Of a stretch of 64,000 nucleotides of DNA, positions 7,533-16,515 are shown one piece after another. The notes under the pieces are model-generated. The model ran no database searches. It had not been told where the DNA came from and saw only the letters and a program-made list of their open reading frames with translations. The DNA lies in NCBI RefSeq assembly GCF_002222635.1, contig NZ_CP022416.1:310001-374000 (forward strand), given 5' to 3'. A program made the translations under genes and the position numbers. Source of the DNA: Pseudosulfitobacter pseudonitzschiae. Lineage in GTDB: Bacteria; Pseudomonadota; Alphaproteobacteria; Rhodobacterales; Rhodobacteraceae. Position 1 is the stretch's first letter. Each line of letters opens with the position of its first letter.

Positions 7533-9562
7533 CCACCGTCGCGATCATTCAAGCCCGGATGGGGTCAAGTAGACTGCCCGGAAAGGTTATGCGGACCGTT
7601 GCTGGTCACAGAGTAATAGACTTGGTCCTCGACCGTTTGGCGCGCGCGACCTGCATCGACAAAATCGTGCTCGCGACGACCGACAGACTTGTCGACGACG
7701 TCCTCGCTGCCCATGTTTCGGACCGGGGCTACATGGTTGTAAGAGGCAGCGAGACGGACGTCTTGTCGCGCTACGCAAGAGCTGCCGAGGCTGCCGGTGC
7801 CACGACCGTCATCCGGATAACGGGGGACTGCCCGCTCATCATGCCCGAAATTGTTGACGATGCAGTGGAACGTTTTCGGGCAGGACAGCCGCTTGACTAT
7901 CTCAACAACCTCGATCCCCCGACCTTCCCTGACGGCTTCGACGTAGAGATATTCACGGCCGAGGCCCTGCGGGCCGCCGATACTAGGGCAACCGAGGCTT
8001 TCGACCGGGAGCATGTAACGCCGTTCCTGCGCCGCGAGCCGGAGTTCCGCCGCGCGACCTTTTGCGGAAGCGAGGATCTTTCACGGATTAGGCTTACTGT
8101 GGACGAACCGGACGACCTGACAACGATCGAACGGGTGCTGATTGCTTTGGAACCGGATATCCATTTTGATCTTGCAGCATTGACCAATCTGATTCATCGA
8201 CGGCCCGAGATATTTACAGCAAACAACATGATAAAGCGAAACGAAGGAGCCAGTATGGGTCGCGGTCAGAAGCTCTGGAAAAGGGCTAAGCAGATCATTC
8301 CGGGCGGCAACATGCTCCTGTCGAAGCGGGCGGAAATGTTTCTGCCGGACCTTTGGCCCGCTTATTTCGACCGGACCGAAGGTGCCCGGGTCTGGGACCT
8401 TGACGGACGCGAGTTCATCGATGCAGGAATCATGGGCATTGGCACGAACACGCTGGGCTATTCGCACCCGGAGGTAGATGACGCGGTCCGCGACGTCGTG
8501 AACAAGGGTAACATGTCGACGCTTAACTGCCCTGAGGAAGTGGCGTTGGCCGAGCGGCTGATTGAGATCAACCCTTTCGCCGACATGGTTCGCTATGCCC
8601 GTTCGGGCGGCGAGGCCAACGCCATTGCGATCCGCATCGCACGGGCCGCATCGGGCCGCGACAACGTGGCGATCTGTGGATACCACGGCTGGCACGACTG
8701 GTATCTGTCGGCCAACCTCTCCGACGACGCCAACCTTGATGGACACCTCCTGCCGGGACTCGACCCCAAAGGGGTGCCGCGTAGCCTCGCGGCGAGCACA
8801 TTTCCTTTCCTTTACAATGATTTTGCGGCTCTCGAGGCGTTGGTTTCTGAAAAGAACATCGGCGTCATTAAGATGGAGGTATTCCGCAACGTTGAGCCGC
8901 ATGACGATTTTCTGCACAGGGTTCGCAAGCTGGCAACCGACAAGGGCATCGTCCTTGTTTTCGACGAATGCACCTCCGGCTTTCGTGAAACCTTCGGTGG
9001 TCTGCACATGAAATACGGCGTGCTTCCCGACATGGCCGTCTATGGCAAGACCATCGGCAACGGTTATGCTCTGTCGGCGGTGGTCGGGCGGCGCGCGGTC
9101 ATGGAGGCGGCGCAGTCAACGTTCATCAGCTCTACGTTCTGGACCGAACGAATTGGCCCTGCGGCCGCGCTCAAAACACTCGAGGTGATGGAGCGCGAGC
9201 GCAGTTGGGAGGGGATCACCGCCATCGGGAACGATTACCGCACCCGCCTAAACTTGGTAGCAGAGGCGCACGGTGTCGACATCGCGATCAGCGGTCTGCC
9301 ATCCCTCACAACCTGGTCGGTGAAATCCATGACGCCTGCGGCGCATAAGACCTATATCACACAAGAGATGCTAAAGGCCGGTTTCCTCGCGCCGCCGTCA
9401 TTTTACGCGAGCCTAGCACATACACCTCAGATCCTCGACGCGGCCTTTGCCGCCCTTGACCCGGTGTTCGCTCGGGTGGCGGAGTGCCGCGACCGCGGCG
9501 ACGACATTACGGGGCTTCTTGACGGACCCATCTGCCACACCGGCTTTAATAGGTTAAACTGA
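7529..9562 (+). CDS. Fusion: SpsF-type cytidylyltransferase plus class III aminotransferase (GSA aminomutase-like)
   Basis: A 677-residue two-domain enzyme. Residues 1 to about 235 are a SpsF/acylneuraminate-cytidylyltransferase-like domain (IIQARMGSSRLPGKV at the start, RITGDCPLI near residue 95). Residues from about 243 on are a class III PLP aminotransferase with WDLDGREFID, ARSGGEANAIAIR, CGYHGWHD and the PLP lysine K507 in YGKTIGNGYALS. The start overlaps the previous stop by ATGA. A strong Shine-Dalgarno AAGGAG (8244-8249) precedes an in-frame ATG at 8255, so a separate aminotransferase of about 435 residues could also be made. No canonical PseF is present, so the first domain may supply CMP activation of the nonulosonate. 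Confidence 0.88.
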   Translation: MTTVAIIQARMGSSRLPGKVMRTVAGHRVIDLVLDRLARATCIDKIVLATTDRLVDDVLAAHVSDRGYMVVRGSETDVLSRYARAAEAAGATTVIRITGDCPLIMPEIVDDAVERFRAGQPLDYLNNLDPPTFPDGFDVEIFTAEALRAADTRATEAFDREHVTPFLRREPEFRRATFCGSEDLSRIRLTVDEPDDLTTIERVLIALEPDIHFDLAALTNLIHRRPEIFTANNMIKRNEGASMGRGQKLWKRAKQIIPGGNMLLSKRAEMFLPDLWPAYFDRTEGARVWDLDGREFIDAGIMGIGTNTLGYSHPEVDDAVRDVVNKGNMSTLNCPEEVALAERLIEINPFADMVRYARSGGEANAIAIRIARAASGRDNVAICGYHGWHDWYLSANLSDDANLDGHLLPGLDPKGVPRSLAASTFPFLYNDFAALEALVSEKNIGVIKMEVFRNVEPHDDFLHRVRKLATDKGIVLVFDECTSGFRETFGGLHMKYGVLPDMAVYGKTIGNGYALSAVVGRRAVMEAAQSTFISSTFWTERIGPAAALKTLEVMERERSWEGITAIGNDYRTRLNLVAEAHGVDIAISGLPSLTTWSVKSMTPAAHKTYITQEMLKAGFLAPPSFYASLAHTPQILDAAFAALDPVFARVAECRDRGDDITGLLDGPICHTGFNRLN

Positions 9563-9574
9563 GGAGCCTACTAG

Positions 9575-11119
9575 ATGCCAAGCCATTTCGCTTTTCGTGT
9601 TGATGCCGGGCTTCACATCGGTAACGGCCACGTTATGCGTTGCCTGACACTTGCGGATTATTTGGCGGCTGAAGGACACCGGGCAACATTCCTAACCCGA
9701 GCTCACGACGGGCACATGATCGGCACGATCCAATCGCAGGGCTACGACGTCGAGATATTGCCTGAACCAGATGTTGTAGACTACGGCCCCCACAGCGCCA
9801 CTCCCGTCCATGCTGCCTGGCTGCGCGGCAACTGGCGCGACGATGCCCTTATGACTCGCGCGTGGATGGATGCGGTCCGGCCCGACTGGATGGTCGTCGA
9901 TCATTACGCCTTAGACGCGTTATGGCAGGAGGCTGCAGTGCCCTGTGGTATTCGGCTAGCCGTGATTGACGATCTTGCGGATCGACCGCACCGTGCCGAC
10001 CTACTTTTAGATCAGAATGCGGGCCGGGAGGATAATGATTATGATGGGTTGGTGCCTGCGGGCTGCACTCGGCTCATTGGCCCGCGCTACGCTCTGCTGC
10101 GGCCCGAATTCGCCGCCAGCCGCCCCAAGGCGCTGATCCGGCGCGAAGCCGCGACGATTCGCAATATACTGATAACGCTGGGAGGTGTCGATCAGGACAA
10201 CCTGACAGAGGACATTCTTGATGCGCTCGACAGAACAGAACTTTCGCCTGAAATATCGTTGACTGTCGTTTTAGGAGCAAACGCGCCTTGGACGAATGAG
10301 GTCCGCGCCAGAGCTGCCCGGATGGACCGGAACGTCGAGGTGATTTCAGGCGCGAACAATATGGCCGACCTGATGGCCTCCGCCGACTTATGCATCGGCG
10401 CAGCGGGCTCTACAGCCTGGGAACGCTGTGCTCTCGGTCTACCATCACTGCTGCTTGTTGCCGCAGAAAATCAGCGGGGGGCAGCCGAGGCAATCGTCGC
10501 GGACGGTGCCGCAATTAGACTTTTACTGACGAATGGGCTTAAGGACGCCATTGATGCTGCAATTCCACAGATTCTCAATCCGTTCTCGTATCGATCCGTT
10601 AGCGCAAACTGCGCTGAACTAGTGGATGCCGAAGGAGCAAAACGTGTAACAACATATCTCGCGGCATTTAAAATTGGATTGCGCAATGCTAACGCGTTGG
10701 ATGGAAAATTTATATGGCATTGTCGCAATGACGGCGAGGCATGGCGCCACTATCGAAATGCGACGCCAACGTCGTTGGCAACACATCTTAAGTGGTTTGA
10801 AACAGCTCTGAAGTCATCATCGAAAATCCTCATGGTCGTATTCGTTGGGGAACAGGATGTGGGTACGGTGCGGCTCGACATTGATGAAACTGGCACATAC
10901 GCAGAAATCGGGATCAGTCTGGCGCAAGGCGCGAGAGGAACTGGACTTGGCGGCGCAGTTATTGCCCGGACCATCCAGGAAAGCCGGAAGATAGGGCTGC
11001 ACAGCGTCTTTGCGCATGTGCGGCCCGAAAATATCGCCTCGCACCGCGCCTTTTTGAGTAGTGGATTTGAGGCGATTGGCGAGAAAAATGGCATGATCAT
11101 TTTATGCTATAATCTATGA
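9575..11119 (+). CDS. pseG: Fusion: PseG (UDP-sugar hydrolase) plus PseH-like GNAT acetyltransferase
   Basis: A 514-residue bifunctional protein. The N-terminal part (about 1-350) is PseG, a GT-B-fold hydrolase that removes UDP from UDP-2,4-diacetamido-2,4,6-trideoxy-altropyranose. FRVDAGLHIGNGHVMR near the start carries the expected catalytic H19, and GAAGSTAWERCALGLPSLLL near residue 273 is the nucleotide-binding end. The C-terminal part (about 365-514) is a GNAT domain with IGISLAQGARGTGLGGAVI and PENIASHRAFLSSGFE, as in PseH. The fusion places acetylation and UDP release, two consecutive steps, in one chain. A GAGG site precedes the ATG. Confidence 0.9.
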   Translation: MPSHFAFRVDAGLHIGNGHVMRCLTLADYLAAEGHRATFLTRAHDGHMIGTIQSQGYDVEILPEPDVVDYGPHSATPVHAAWLRGNWRDDALMTRAWMDAVRPDWMVVDHYALDALWQEAAVPCGIRLAVIDDLADRPHRADLLLDQNAGREDNDYDGLVPAGCTRLIGPRYALLRPEFAASRPKALIRREAATIRNILITLGGVDQDNLTEDILDALDRTELSPEISLTVVLGANAPWTNEVRARAARMDRNVEVISGANNMADLMASADLCIGAAGSTAWERCALGLPSLLLVAAENQRGAAEAIVADGAAIRLLLTNGLKDAIDAAIPQILNPFSYRSVSANCAELVDAEGAKRVTTYLAAFKIGLRNANALDGKFIWHCRNDGEAWRHYRNATPTSLATHLKWFETALKSSSKILMVVFVGEQDVGTVRLDIDETGTYAEIGISLAQGARGTGLGGAVIARTIQESRKIGLHSVFAHVRPENIASHRAFLSSGFEAIGEKNGMIILCYNL

Positions 11120-11136
11120 TTTATGAAGGACCTGTG

Positions 11137-12189
11137 ATGAAAATTGGACAGCGTAAAATCGGAATTGGTCACTCACCTTATGTGATTTGTGAAATGTCAG
11201 CTAACCATAACGGCGACCTGTCTAAGGCGCTTGAGATCATCACAAAGGCCGCCATGACGGGTGCCGATGCCGTCAAGCTCCAAACCTATCGGCCCGATAC
11301 GATCACTTTGGACGCCAATACTCCTGATTTTCAGATCGAAGGCGGCCTCTGGGACGGGCGTACGCTCTACGATCTTTATGAAGAGGCGCATACGCCTTGG
11401 GACTGGCACAGGCCGCTATTCGATCATGCACGCAAACTGGGGCTCACAGTCTTTTCATCCCCCTTTGATACAACCGCCGTCGACCTGCTCGAGGATCTGA
11501 ACGCCCCTGCTTACAAAGTAGCATCTTTCGAGGTCATAGATCTGCCGTTGATCAGGTATATTGCCGCGACTGGCAAACCGATGATCATGTCGACCGGCAT
11601 GGCCGATGACGTCGAGATCGCCGAGGCCGTCGAAGCTGCGCACGAGGGCGGCTGCACCGAACTCGCGTTGCTGCACTGCGTAAGCGGTTATCCCGCGCCA
11701 GCGGCCGATTACAATCTGGCGACTATCCTAGATATGGCCGCTCGCTTTGGCCTGCCCGTTGGATTGTCGGACCACACGATTGACAACACCACGGCCATCG
11801 CCTCGGTGGCCCTTGGTGCGTCAATCATTGAAAAGCATTTCACTCTTGATCGTGACGGCGGCGGGCCGGATGATAGTTTTTCACTCGAACCCGCGGAATT
11901 CACCGCGCTGTGCACTTCGGTGCGCACCGCCTGGGAGGCGATGGGTAAAGTCGATTACGGGCGCAAACCTAGCGAAAAGGCCAACGTCAAATTTCGCCGC
12001 TCGCTCTATTTCGTGAAGGATCTGGCTAAAGGCGACGTCGTGACTGCTGATGCAGTTCGTTCGGTTCGCCCCGGATACGGACTGCCGCCTAAGCATATCG
12101 ATGCCGTCATCGGCCGCCGCACCGCGCGCGATGTCGTGCGAAACACGGCCTGCACTGAAGATGCACTGGAAGGCGGGATCGGCCGGTGA
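11137..12189 (+). CDS. pseI: Pseudaminic acid synthase, PseI (NeuB family)
   Basis: A 350-residue sialic-acid-synthase-family enzyme condensing the PseG product with phosphoenolpyruvate to the nine-carbon nonulosonate. The TIM-barrel opens with ICEMSANHNGDL and contains GADAVKLQTY, KVASFEVIDLPLI, STGMA and HCVSGYPAP; a C-terminal SAF antifreeze-like domain has VRSVRPGYGLPPK. An in-frame ATG at 11116 overlaps the pseG stop, but the ATG at 11137 has GAAGGA six bases upstream and fits the family start, so it is preferred. It overlaps the polymerase gene by GTGA. Confidence 0.93.
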   Translation: MKIGQRKIGIGHSPYVICEMSANHNGDLSKALEIITKAAMTGADAVKLQTYRPDTITLDANTPDFQIEGGLWDGRTLYDLYEEAHTPWDWHRPLFDHARKLGLTVFSSPFDTTAVDLLEDLNAPAYKVASFEVIDLPLIRYIAATGKPMIMSTGMADDVEIAEAVEAAHEGGCTELALLHCVSGYPAPAADYNLATILDMAARFGLPVGLSDHTIDNTTAIASVALGASIIEKHFTLDRDGGGPDDSFSLEPAEFTALCTSVRTAWEAMGKVDYGRKPSEKANVKFRRSLYFVKDLAKGDVVTADAVRSVRPGYGLPPKHIDAVIGRRTARDVVRNTACTEDALEGGIGR

Positions 12190-13448
12190 TTTATCGGCCC
12201 GAGCGAGTGCTGATTGCTGGGTTTTGGCTTTTTGCAATCATCTTTTTTATTGCACCGCTCGAGGTGAAGGTCGATTTGCACGCTGGCGCTTTCGTCTTCA
12301 TCGGGCTTTCTTGCCTAGGTTTTGTCCTCGGCTGCCGCTTCGCCGATAGGTTAGCGTTGCGCCGACGGGGCAGGATCGTTTCTCGCGGCCACATAGCGCG
12401 GCGGGAACTGACACTCTACAATATAATGTTGACAATCGGGGTTTTGGGAAACGGGCTCCGGCTTCTTGACCGCTTCGTCTTCCGCAGTGTGGGCTCGCTA
12501 AGTGGGCTCGAGGCTAGGGAAGCTTTGATCGATACTGGTACGTCGACGGTCTCGCTCATCGCCGGAGTGCTGTATCCTTTCGGATACCTGCCGATCTTCA
12601 TCTATCTGGGCGCGCACTACATACCGCGCAGTCGGGTTCGTCTTCTGCTAGCGTTGGGATTATTTCTGATCCCAGCACTTGATGCGCTAGTCTTTTTTTC
12701 CCGGTCCTTCATGCTGGTAAGCCTGGCGATGATCTATTTCGGTTTGTCGGTTATGGTATTCCGCGGTCAGGTCTTATCGGCAAAGCTGCTGGTCCCGGCG
12801 ATCGTTGGAGTTATCGGAGTTGCATCGCTTTCCGCCCTCGTCTTTATCTGGCGCCTCGATGAAATGCAGTTCGACATCGTCGATTCCATCTTTCAGTCTG
12901 GCTATGGCTATACCATATCGCCCAACGCTGCCGCGGAAAGTATCCTTGCCGATTCTGGGCCTGTCAGTTCGCTACTGGCGTCATTTCTGCCGCTGGCCCA
13001 ATATTTCACCCATCCGATCTTTGAGTTTCAGATTCTCTGGGAAGGCGCCGCCGACCAGACCTACTCCTACGGTGCCTTGCTGTTTGCGCCCTACGTGAAG
13101 GCTCTGAGTATGTTTGGTGTCGCGACCGTTCCGGACCTCTTCGACCTGTTCCCCCGTGTCGGTATCTTTACGAGTTTTTTTGGTCCGCTCTGGGTCGATT
13201 TCGGCTGGTTTTCCCCTCTAGTGATGCTTGTCTTTGGGGTTTTGGCGCGTCTGCTGGGGCGGCAAGCCCAAAGAGGCGACATTGGCGCTTATCCACTTTA
13301 CGTCTACTTCTGCGTCATCCTGTTCTTTGCACCGGTGGTGAATTTCGCGATATCTGCCCAAGGGATGTATACGATTAATGCTTTCATTATTTTTTATATC
13401 CTATCCCGACATCTTCGTAGCTATGCAGTGGCAACATCATCAAAATGA
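12186..13448 (+). CDS. Oligosaccharide repeat-unit polymerase, Wzy-like
   Basis: A 420-residue integral membrane protein with about ten to twelve hydrophobic segments, starting with GTG inside the pseI stop (GTGA). Its hydropathy, its length and a larger loop before the last spans fit O-antigen/EPS polymerases that join lipid-linked repeats in the periplasm. Primary sequence is poorly conserved in this class, so the call rests on topology and on position between the nonulosonate synthesis genes and the flippase. An O-acyl transferase or ligase of the WaaL class is the main alternative. Confidence 0.72.
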   Translation: MIYRPERVLIAGFWLFAIIFFIAPLEVKVDLHAGAFVFIGLSCLGFVLGCRFADRLALRRRGRIVSRGHIARRELTLYNIMLTIGVLGNGLRLLDRFVFRSVGSLSGLEAREALIDTGTSTVSLIAGVLYPFGYLPIFIYLGAHYIPRSRVRLLLALGLFLIPALDALVFFSRSFMLVSLAMIYFGLSVMVFRGQVLSAKLLVPAIVGVIGVASLSALVFIWRLDEMQFDIVDSIFQSGYGYTISPNAAAESILADSGPVSSLLASFLPLAQYFTHPIFEFQILWEGAADQTYSYGALLFAPYVKALSMFGVATVPDLFDLFPRVGIFTSFFGPLWVDFGWFSPLVMLVFGVLARLLGRQAQRGDIGAYPLYVYFCVILFFAPVVNFAISAQGMYTINAFIIFYILSRHLRSYAVATSSK

Positions 13449-13747
13449 AACCATTAGTTCTAGAACTCGAATGCGCCATTTTGCGGGTCGCGCTCGTTCG
13501 TGATCGTGATCGTGATATTAGATGCGTTTGCGCTCATGATGTAGAACTGAAGTATCCCGACAATATTTCGCAAGGGCATAACGTCGTAATAGGTCAAAAC
13601 GTCTCAATAGGAGCTAAGAGCACCATTCGGCTGGGCGATTTGGTTCGTATTTCGCGCGATGTGATCATAGAGACGGCTGGACTGGATTTTCGTGGCGTCG
13701 GCCCCTCTTATTTGCATATCTTCCGGCCCATGATGGCAAACACTTGA
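13445..13747 (+). pseudogene. Truncated left-handed beta-helix (hexapeptide) acyltransferase
   Basis: A 100-residue product resembling the N-terminal half of a hexapeptide-repeat acetyltransferase: GHNVVIGQNVSIGAKSTIRLGD gives the first coils of the beta-helix and DVIIETAGLDF is followed in full-length relatives by further coils that carry the active site. Here the frame ends at HIFRPMMANT and the flippase TTG start overlaps the stop (TTGA). The missing half and the tight junction suggest a deletion that joined it to the next gene. Three tandem CGTGAT hexamers (13499-13516) encode an odd Arg-Asp run. It starts by ATGA overlap with the polymerase gene. A functional mini-protein is not excluded. 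Confidence 0.65.
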
Positions 13748-15018
13748 AACGTATTAGCGGAGCCATCGGATTTTTGGCCAGTTTTGGCCTGGCGCGCGGT
13801 GCCCTGTTCTTTGCCCCAGTCCTGATCGCTAATCTTTTGCCTGTCGATGAATACGGCAAGATAGAACTTGCACATTCGATCGCTGTCTTGGTTGCTCTTA
13901 TCATGGGGTTCGGACTGCCATCTTCAGTGCCACTTATCTTACTGAGGGGCGAGGTCACGGCACGGTGGGACACGATGCTGCTTCTGTGTGGACTGCTTTC
14001 CGCCCTGCTGATGGTCTCGGCGATCTTTGTCCTTATAGGAACGGGGGAAATGTTCGGACTACCGATCCTCGTGCTTCTGTTTGCTGCTATATTGATCCTG
14101 CAACAACTCTGGTCCGCAACCTTAAAATCAAAAGGTAGAAGCACAGGATCAGTATTTCTCGAGGCAGGTTTTTGGACCGTCATGGTGGCAGGAGCTGCCG
14201 CTGTTACTAGATTTGGACTTCCAAGCATAGCAATCAGTGTGGTTATGGCCCTGTATGGAGCTTTTCTGTGGCTCCACACCGCCAGGGATTTTCTGCGCAG
14301 TCGTGAAAAATCTCGAATTTTTGACCTGTTGGTGAACCTGCGGCTGGGCGGTCCCCTGATGTTCACTACCCTGCTGACGCTGTGTACAGTCTCGGCAGGC
14401 AGGCTTATCTTGGGGAGCGTTACAGATGTGACTACTGTCGGCGTCTATGCGGTACTCTACCGTTCAACGATGCTACCGCTCATTGGCCATCAGATATTGA
14501 ACATAGCGCTATTCCGGCGGCTGTTCACGTGGGACGATGAGGTGTTAATGCGACGTGTTGCGGTTTTGCCGGCCTGCGTCACGCTGGGCGTTATGGTCTT
14601 CTGGCTGCTGGCCGACCGATTTGGATTTCTGCTAGGGCAGAGGTTTGTCGACACCTATACGACCCACCGCATCGAAGGCGTTGTGATCCTCGGTCAGACA
14701 ATCTTATGGTCAGCAATAGCACAGAATGACCTTTTGGTGACCCGGTTTCAGATTGCGGGGCATGTGGCGCGTCGGATGTTCTTCGTTCTGCTCGTCTGTC
14801 TGCCCGGCCTCGCCATACTTACCGGATCGACGACATCGTCCGAAACTCTAAGGACATTCGTGTTCGGTTATTCGATCGTTATATTTTTGTATTACATCAT
14901 CCAGAGTGCCGTTATTGCCCGCCGCGGCCATCACTTCACCCTACTTTGGAGTACGGCCACAGTGGGATTTTTGGCAAGCATGGGCCTGATGCTTACTGTT
15001 GAATGGAGCGCTATATAA
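13744..15018 (+). CDS. Oligosaccharide flippase, Wzx-like (MOP superfamily)
   Basis: A 424-residue polytopic membrane protein with about twelve hydrophobic segments, starting with TTG in the overlap with the upstream truncated gene. The N-terminal ISGAIGFLASFGLARGALF and the VDEYGKIELA motif after the first helix are typical of polysaccharide biosynthesis flippases of the MOP fold. These move undecaprenyl-linked repeats across the inner membrane. Its position after the polymerase supports a Wzx/Wzy-dependent pathway. Confidence 0.85.
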   Translation: MKRISGAIGFLASFGLARGALFFAPVLIANLLPVDEYGKIELAHSIAVLVALIMGFGLPSSVPLILLRGEVTARWDTMLLLCGLLSALLMVSAIFVLIGTGEMFGLPILVLLFAAILILQQLWSATLKSKGRSTGSVFLEAGFWTVMVAGAAAVTRFGLPSIAISVVMALYGAFLWLHTARDFLRSREKSRIFDLLVNLRLGGPLMFTTLLTLCTVSAGRLILGSVTDVTTVGVYAVLYRSTMLPLIGHQILNIALFRRLFTWDDEVLMRRVAVLPACVTLGVMVFWLLADRFGFLLGQRFVDTYTTHRIEGVVILGQTILWSAIAQNDLLVTRFQIAGHVARRMFFVLLVCLPGLAILTGSTTSSETLRTFVFGYSIVIFLYYIIQSAVIARRGHHFTLLWSTATVGFLASMGLMLTVEWSAI

Positions 15019-15022
15019 CGAC

Positions 15023-16141
15023 ATGCAGATTGTTCATTTTGCCAAATTTTATCCACCTGAATATGGCGGCATCGAAAGCGTTACTGAGGCGCTGGCCGAG
15101 GATCACGCCGATGCTGGTCACCGGGTGGACGTCGTCTGCTTCACCCGAGAGGCTTCGGATGTTGCGACCTATGGCACTCTTACGGTCCGGCGTCTGGCCT
15201 GCCTTGGCAAATTATCTTCGCAGCCTCTATCTCTACGTTATGTCTTTGCCGCCGTCAGGAGAGCGTGGAGTGCGGATGTGGTGCATGTCCATACACCTAA
15301 TCTTTTGGCCTCTCTCGCAACGCTGTTCACGAGACGTTCGGCGAAGGTGGTGGTTCACTGGCATGCCGACATCGCCGGAAAGGGCATCCTCGGGGTACTA
15401 ACTCGACCACTAGAAACGCGAATGCTCGCACGTTGTGATGCGGTGGTCTGCACCTCGGCCGCCTACCTCGATACCTCGCCCGCGCTGCGCGAGTTCCGGT
15501 CCAAGTGTTCGGTTATACCGTTGGGAATTTCAGATGTGGTGTTGGTAAATACCGGTGCTTGGGGAGATGTTCGCGGAGAAATCATGGGGCCTTACATTCT
15601 CTTCGTCGGCCGCTTAGTGCCCTACAAAGGCCTAGACGACTTGTTGCGCGTAGTCGCAGCCATGACCTCGAAGGTTCGCTGCGTCATCGTAGGCGTCGGA
15701 CCCGAGCGGCCGCATTTGCAGGCGATGGCCGACGAACTGGGCGTTGCTGGCCAAGTCGATTTCCTCGGCAATGTAGATCATGCCCACCTCAACAGGCTCG
15801 TCTCGTGCGCTCGGGTTTTCTGTCTGACGTCGAACAACCGTCTAGAGGCGTTCGGCGTGGTGCTGCTCGAAGCGATGCGTGCGGGCTGCCCCGCAGTGTC
15901 GATGGATATTCCGGGTAGCGGAGTTTCGTGGGTCAACGAGGCGGGAACCGTTGTTCCGCAAGGCGATGTCGTAGCCTTCGCTAAAGCCGTTGATCGTATT
16001 GCCGACGATCCAGATGAACGTGCCGCACTCGGTGCGGCTGCACGGGAGCGCTTCATGACGAATTTCGTCCGCTCAAAGATGAGTGCAAGATTTCTCGCAC
16101 TCTACGAACAATTGATGAAAGACGGCGATTCACTTAGTTGA
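15023..16141 (+). CDS. Glycosyltransferase family 4 (GT-B, group 1)
   Basis: A 372-residue cytoplasmic retaining-type glycosyltransferase. The N-terminus FAKFYPPEYGGIE is the classic acceptor-side glycine loop, HVHTPNLLAS and VVHWHADI follow, YILFVGRLVPYKGLDDL opens the donor domain and LEAFGVVLLEAMRAGCP holds the EX7E motif. A TTG-initiated longer frame begins at 14999, but homology begins at ATG 15023, four bases after the flippase stop. It is the last gene of the operon and probably adds one sugar of the repeat. Confidence 0.9.
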   Translation: MQIVHFAKFYPPEYGGIESVTEALAEDHADAGHRVDVVCFTREASDVATYGTLTVRRLACLGKLSSQPLSLRYVFAAVRRAWSADVVHVHTPNLLASLATLFTRRSAKVVVHWHADIAGKGILGVLTRPLETRMLARCDAVVCTSAAYLDTSPALREFRSKCSVIPLGISDVVLVNTGAWGDVRGEIMGPYILFVGRLVPYKGLDDLLRVVAAMTSKVRCVIVGVGPERPHLQAMADELGVAGQVDFLGNVDHAHLNRLVSCARVFCLTSNNRLEAFGVVLLEAMRAGCPAVSMDIPGSGVSWVNEAGTVVPQGDVVAFAKAVDRIADDPDERAALGAAARERFMTNFVRSKMSARFLALYEQLMKDGDSLS

Positions 16142-16515
16142 TAGCCATCGTCACGGTCCCCGCCAGAGTCAGATCGCCGACCTCTTAACGTGAAATCATG
16201 TAACAGACGTGTAACGGGAATACCGCTCACCATTCAATACAGGTGGAAATGCCTTGGTAATGAAACTGCAACTGGGTGATCTTCAATCTTTGACGTTCAC
16301 TAGCCCCCCATTGGTGTAAGTGGTTTTCAGATGGCGCGAGCGTGTAATCGAGTGCGGTCATGTATCCGGCCTTGGTGTGCCGCGATGATGTGACCGCGGG
16401 TCAGTATAGCAATGCGCGGACCAGCAGCATATCAACAAACCGAGCCCGGTGGGTCTTGAACAAATGCTGTTTTCTCTGACCCGGATCTGATCGATCCTTT
16501 GCCCTTAATGGAAAC
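16142..16515. other. Intergenic region at the island edge, no gene recognised
   Basis: This region of 374 bases lies between the end of the glycan operon and the convergent integrase gene. I see no tRNA, no convincing coding sequence and no clear intrinsic terminator. If the downstream recombinase mobilised the island, an attachment site would be expected in or near this stretch, but no matching direct repeat was found by eye. Confidence 0.4.

Noticed and set aside
13499-13516. Short tandem repeat considered as a CRISPR or minisatellite
   Set aside because: Three copies of six bases inside a coding frame do not make an array; no spacer-repeat pattern occurs in the window.
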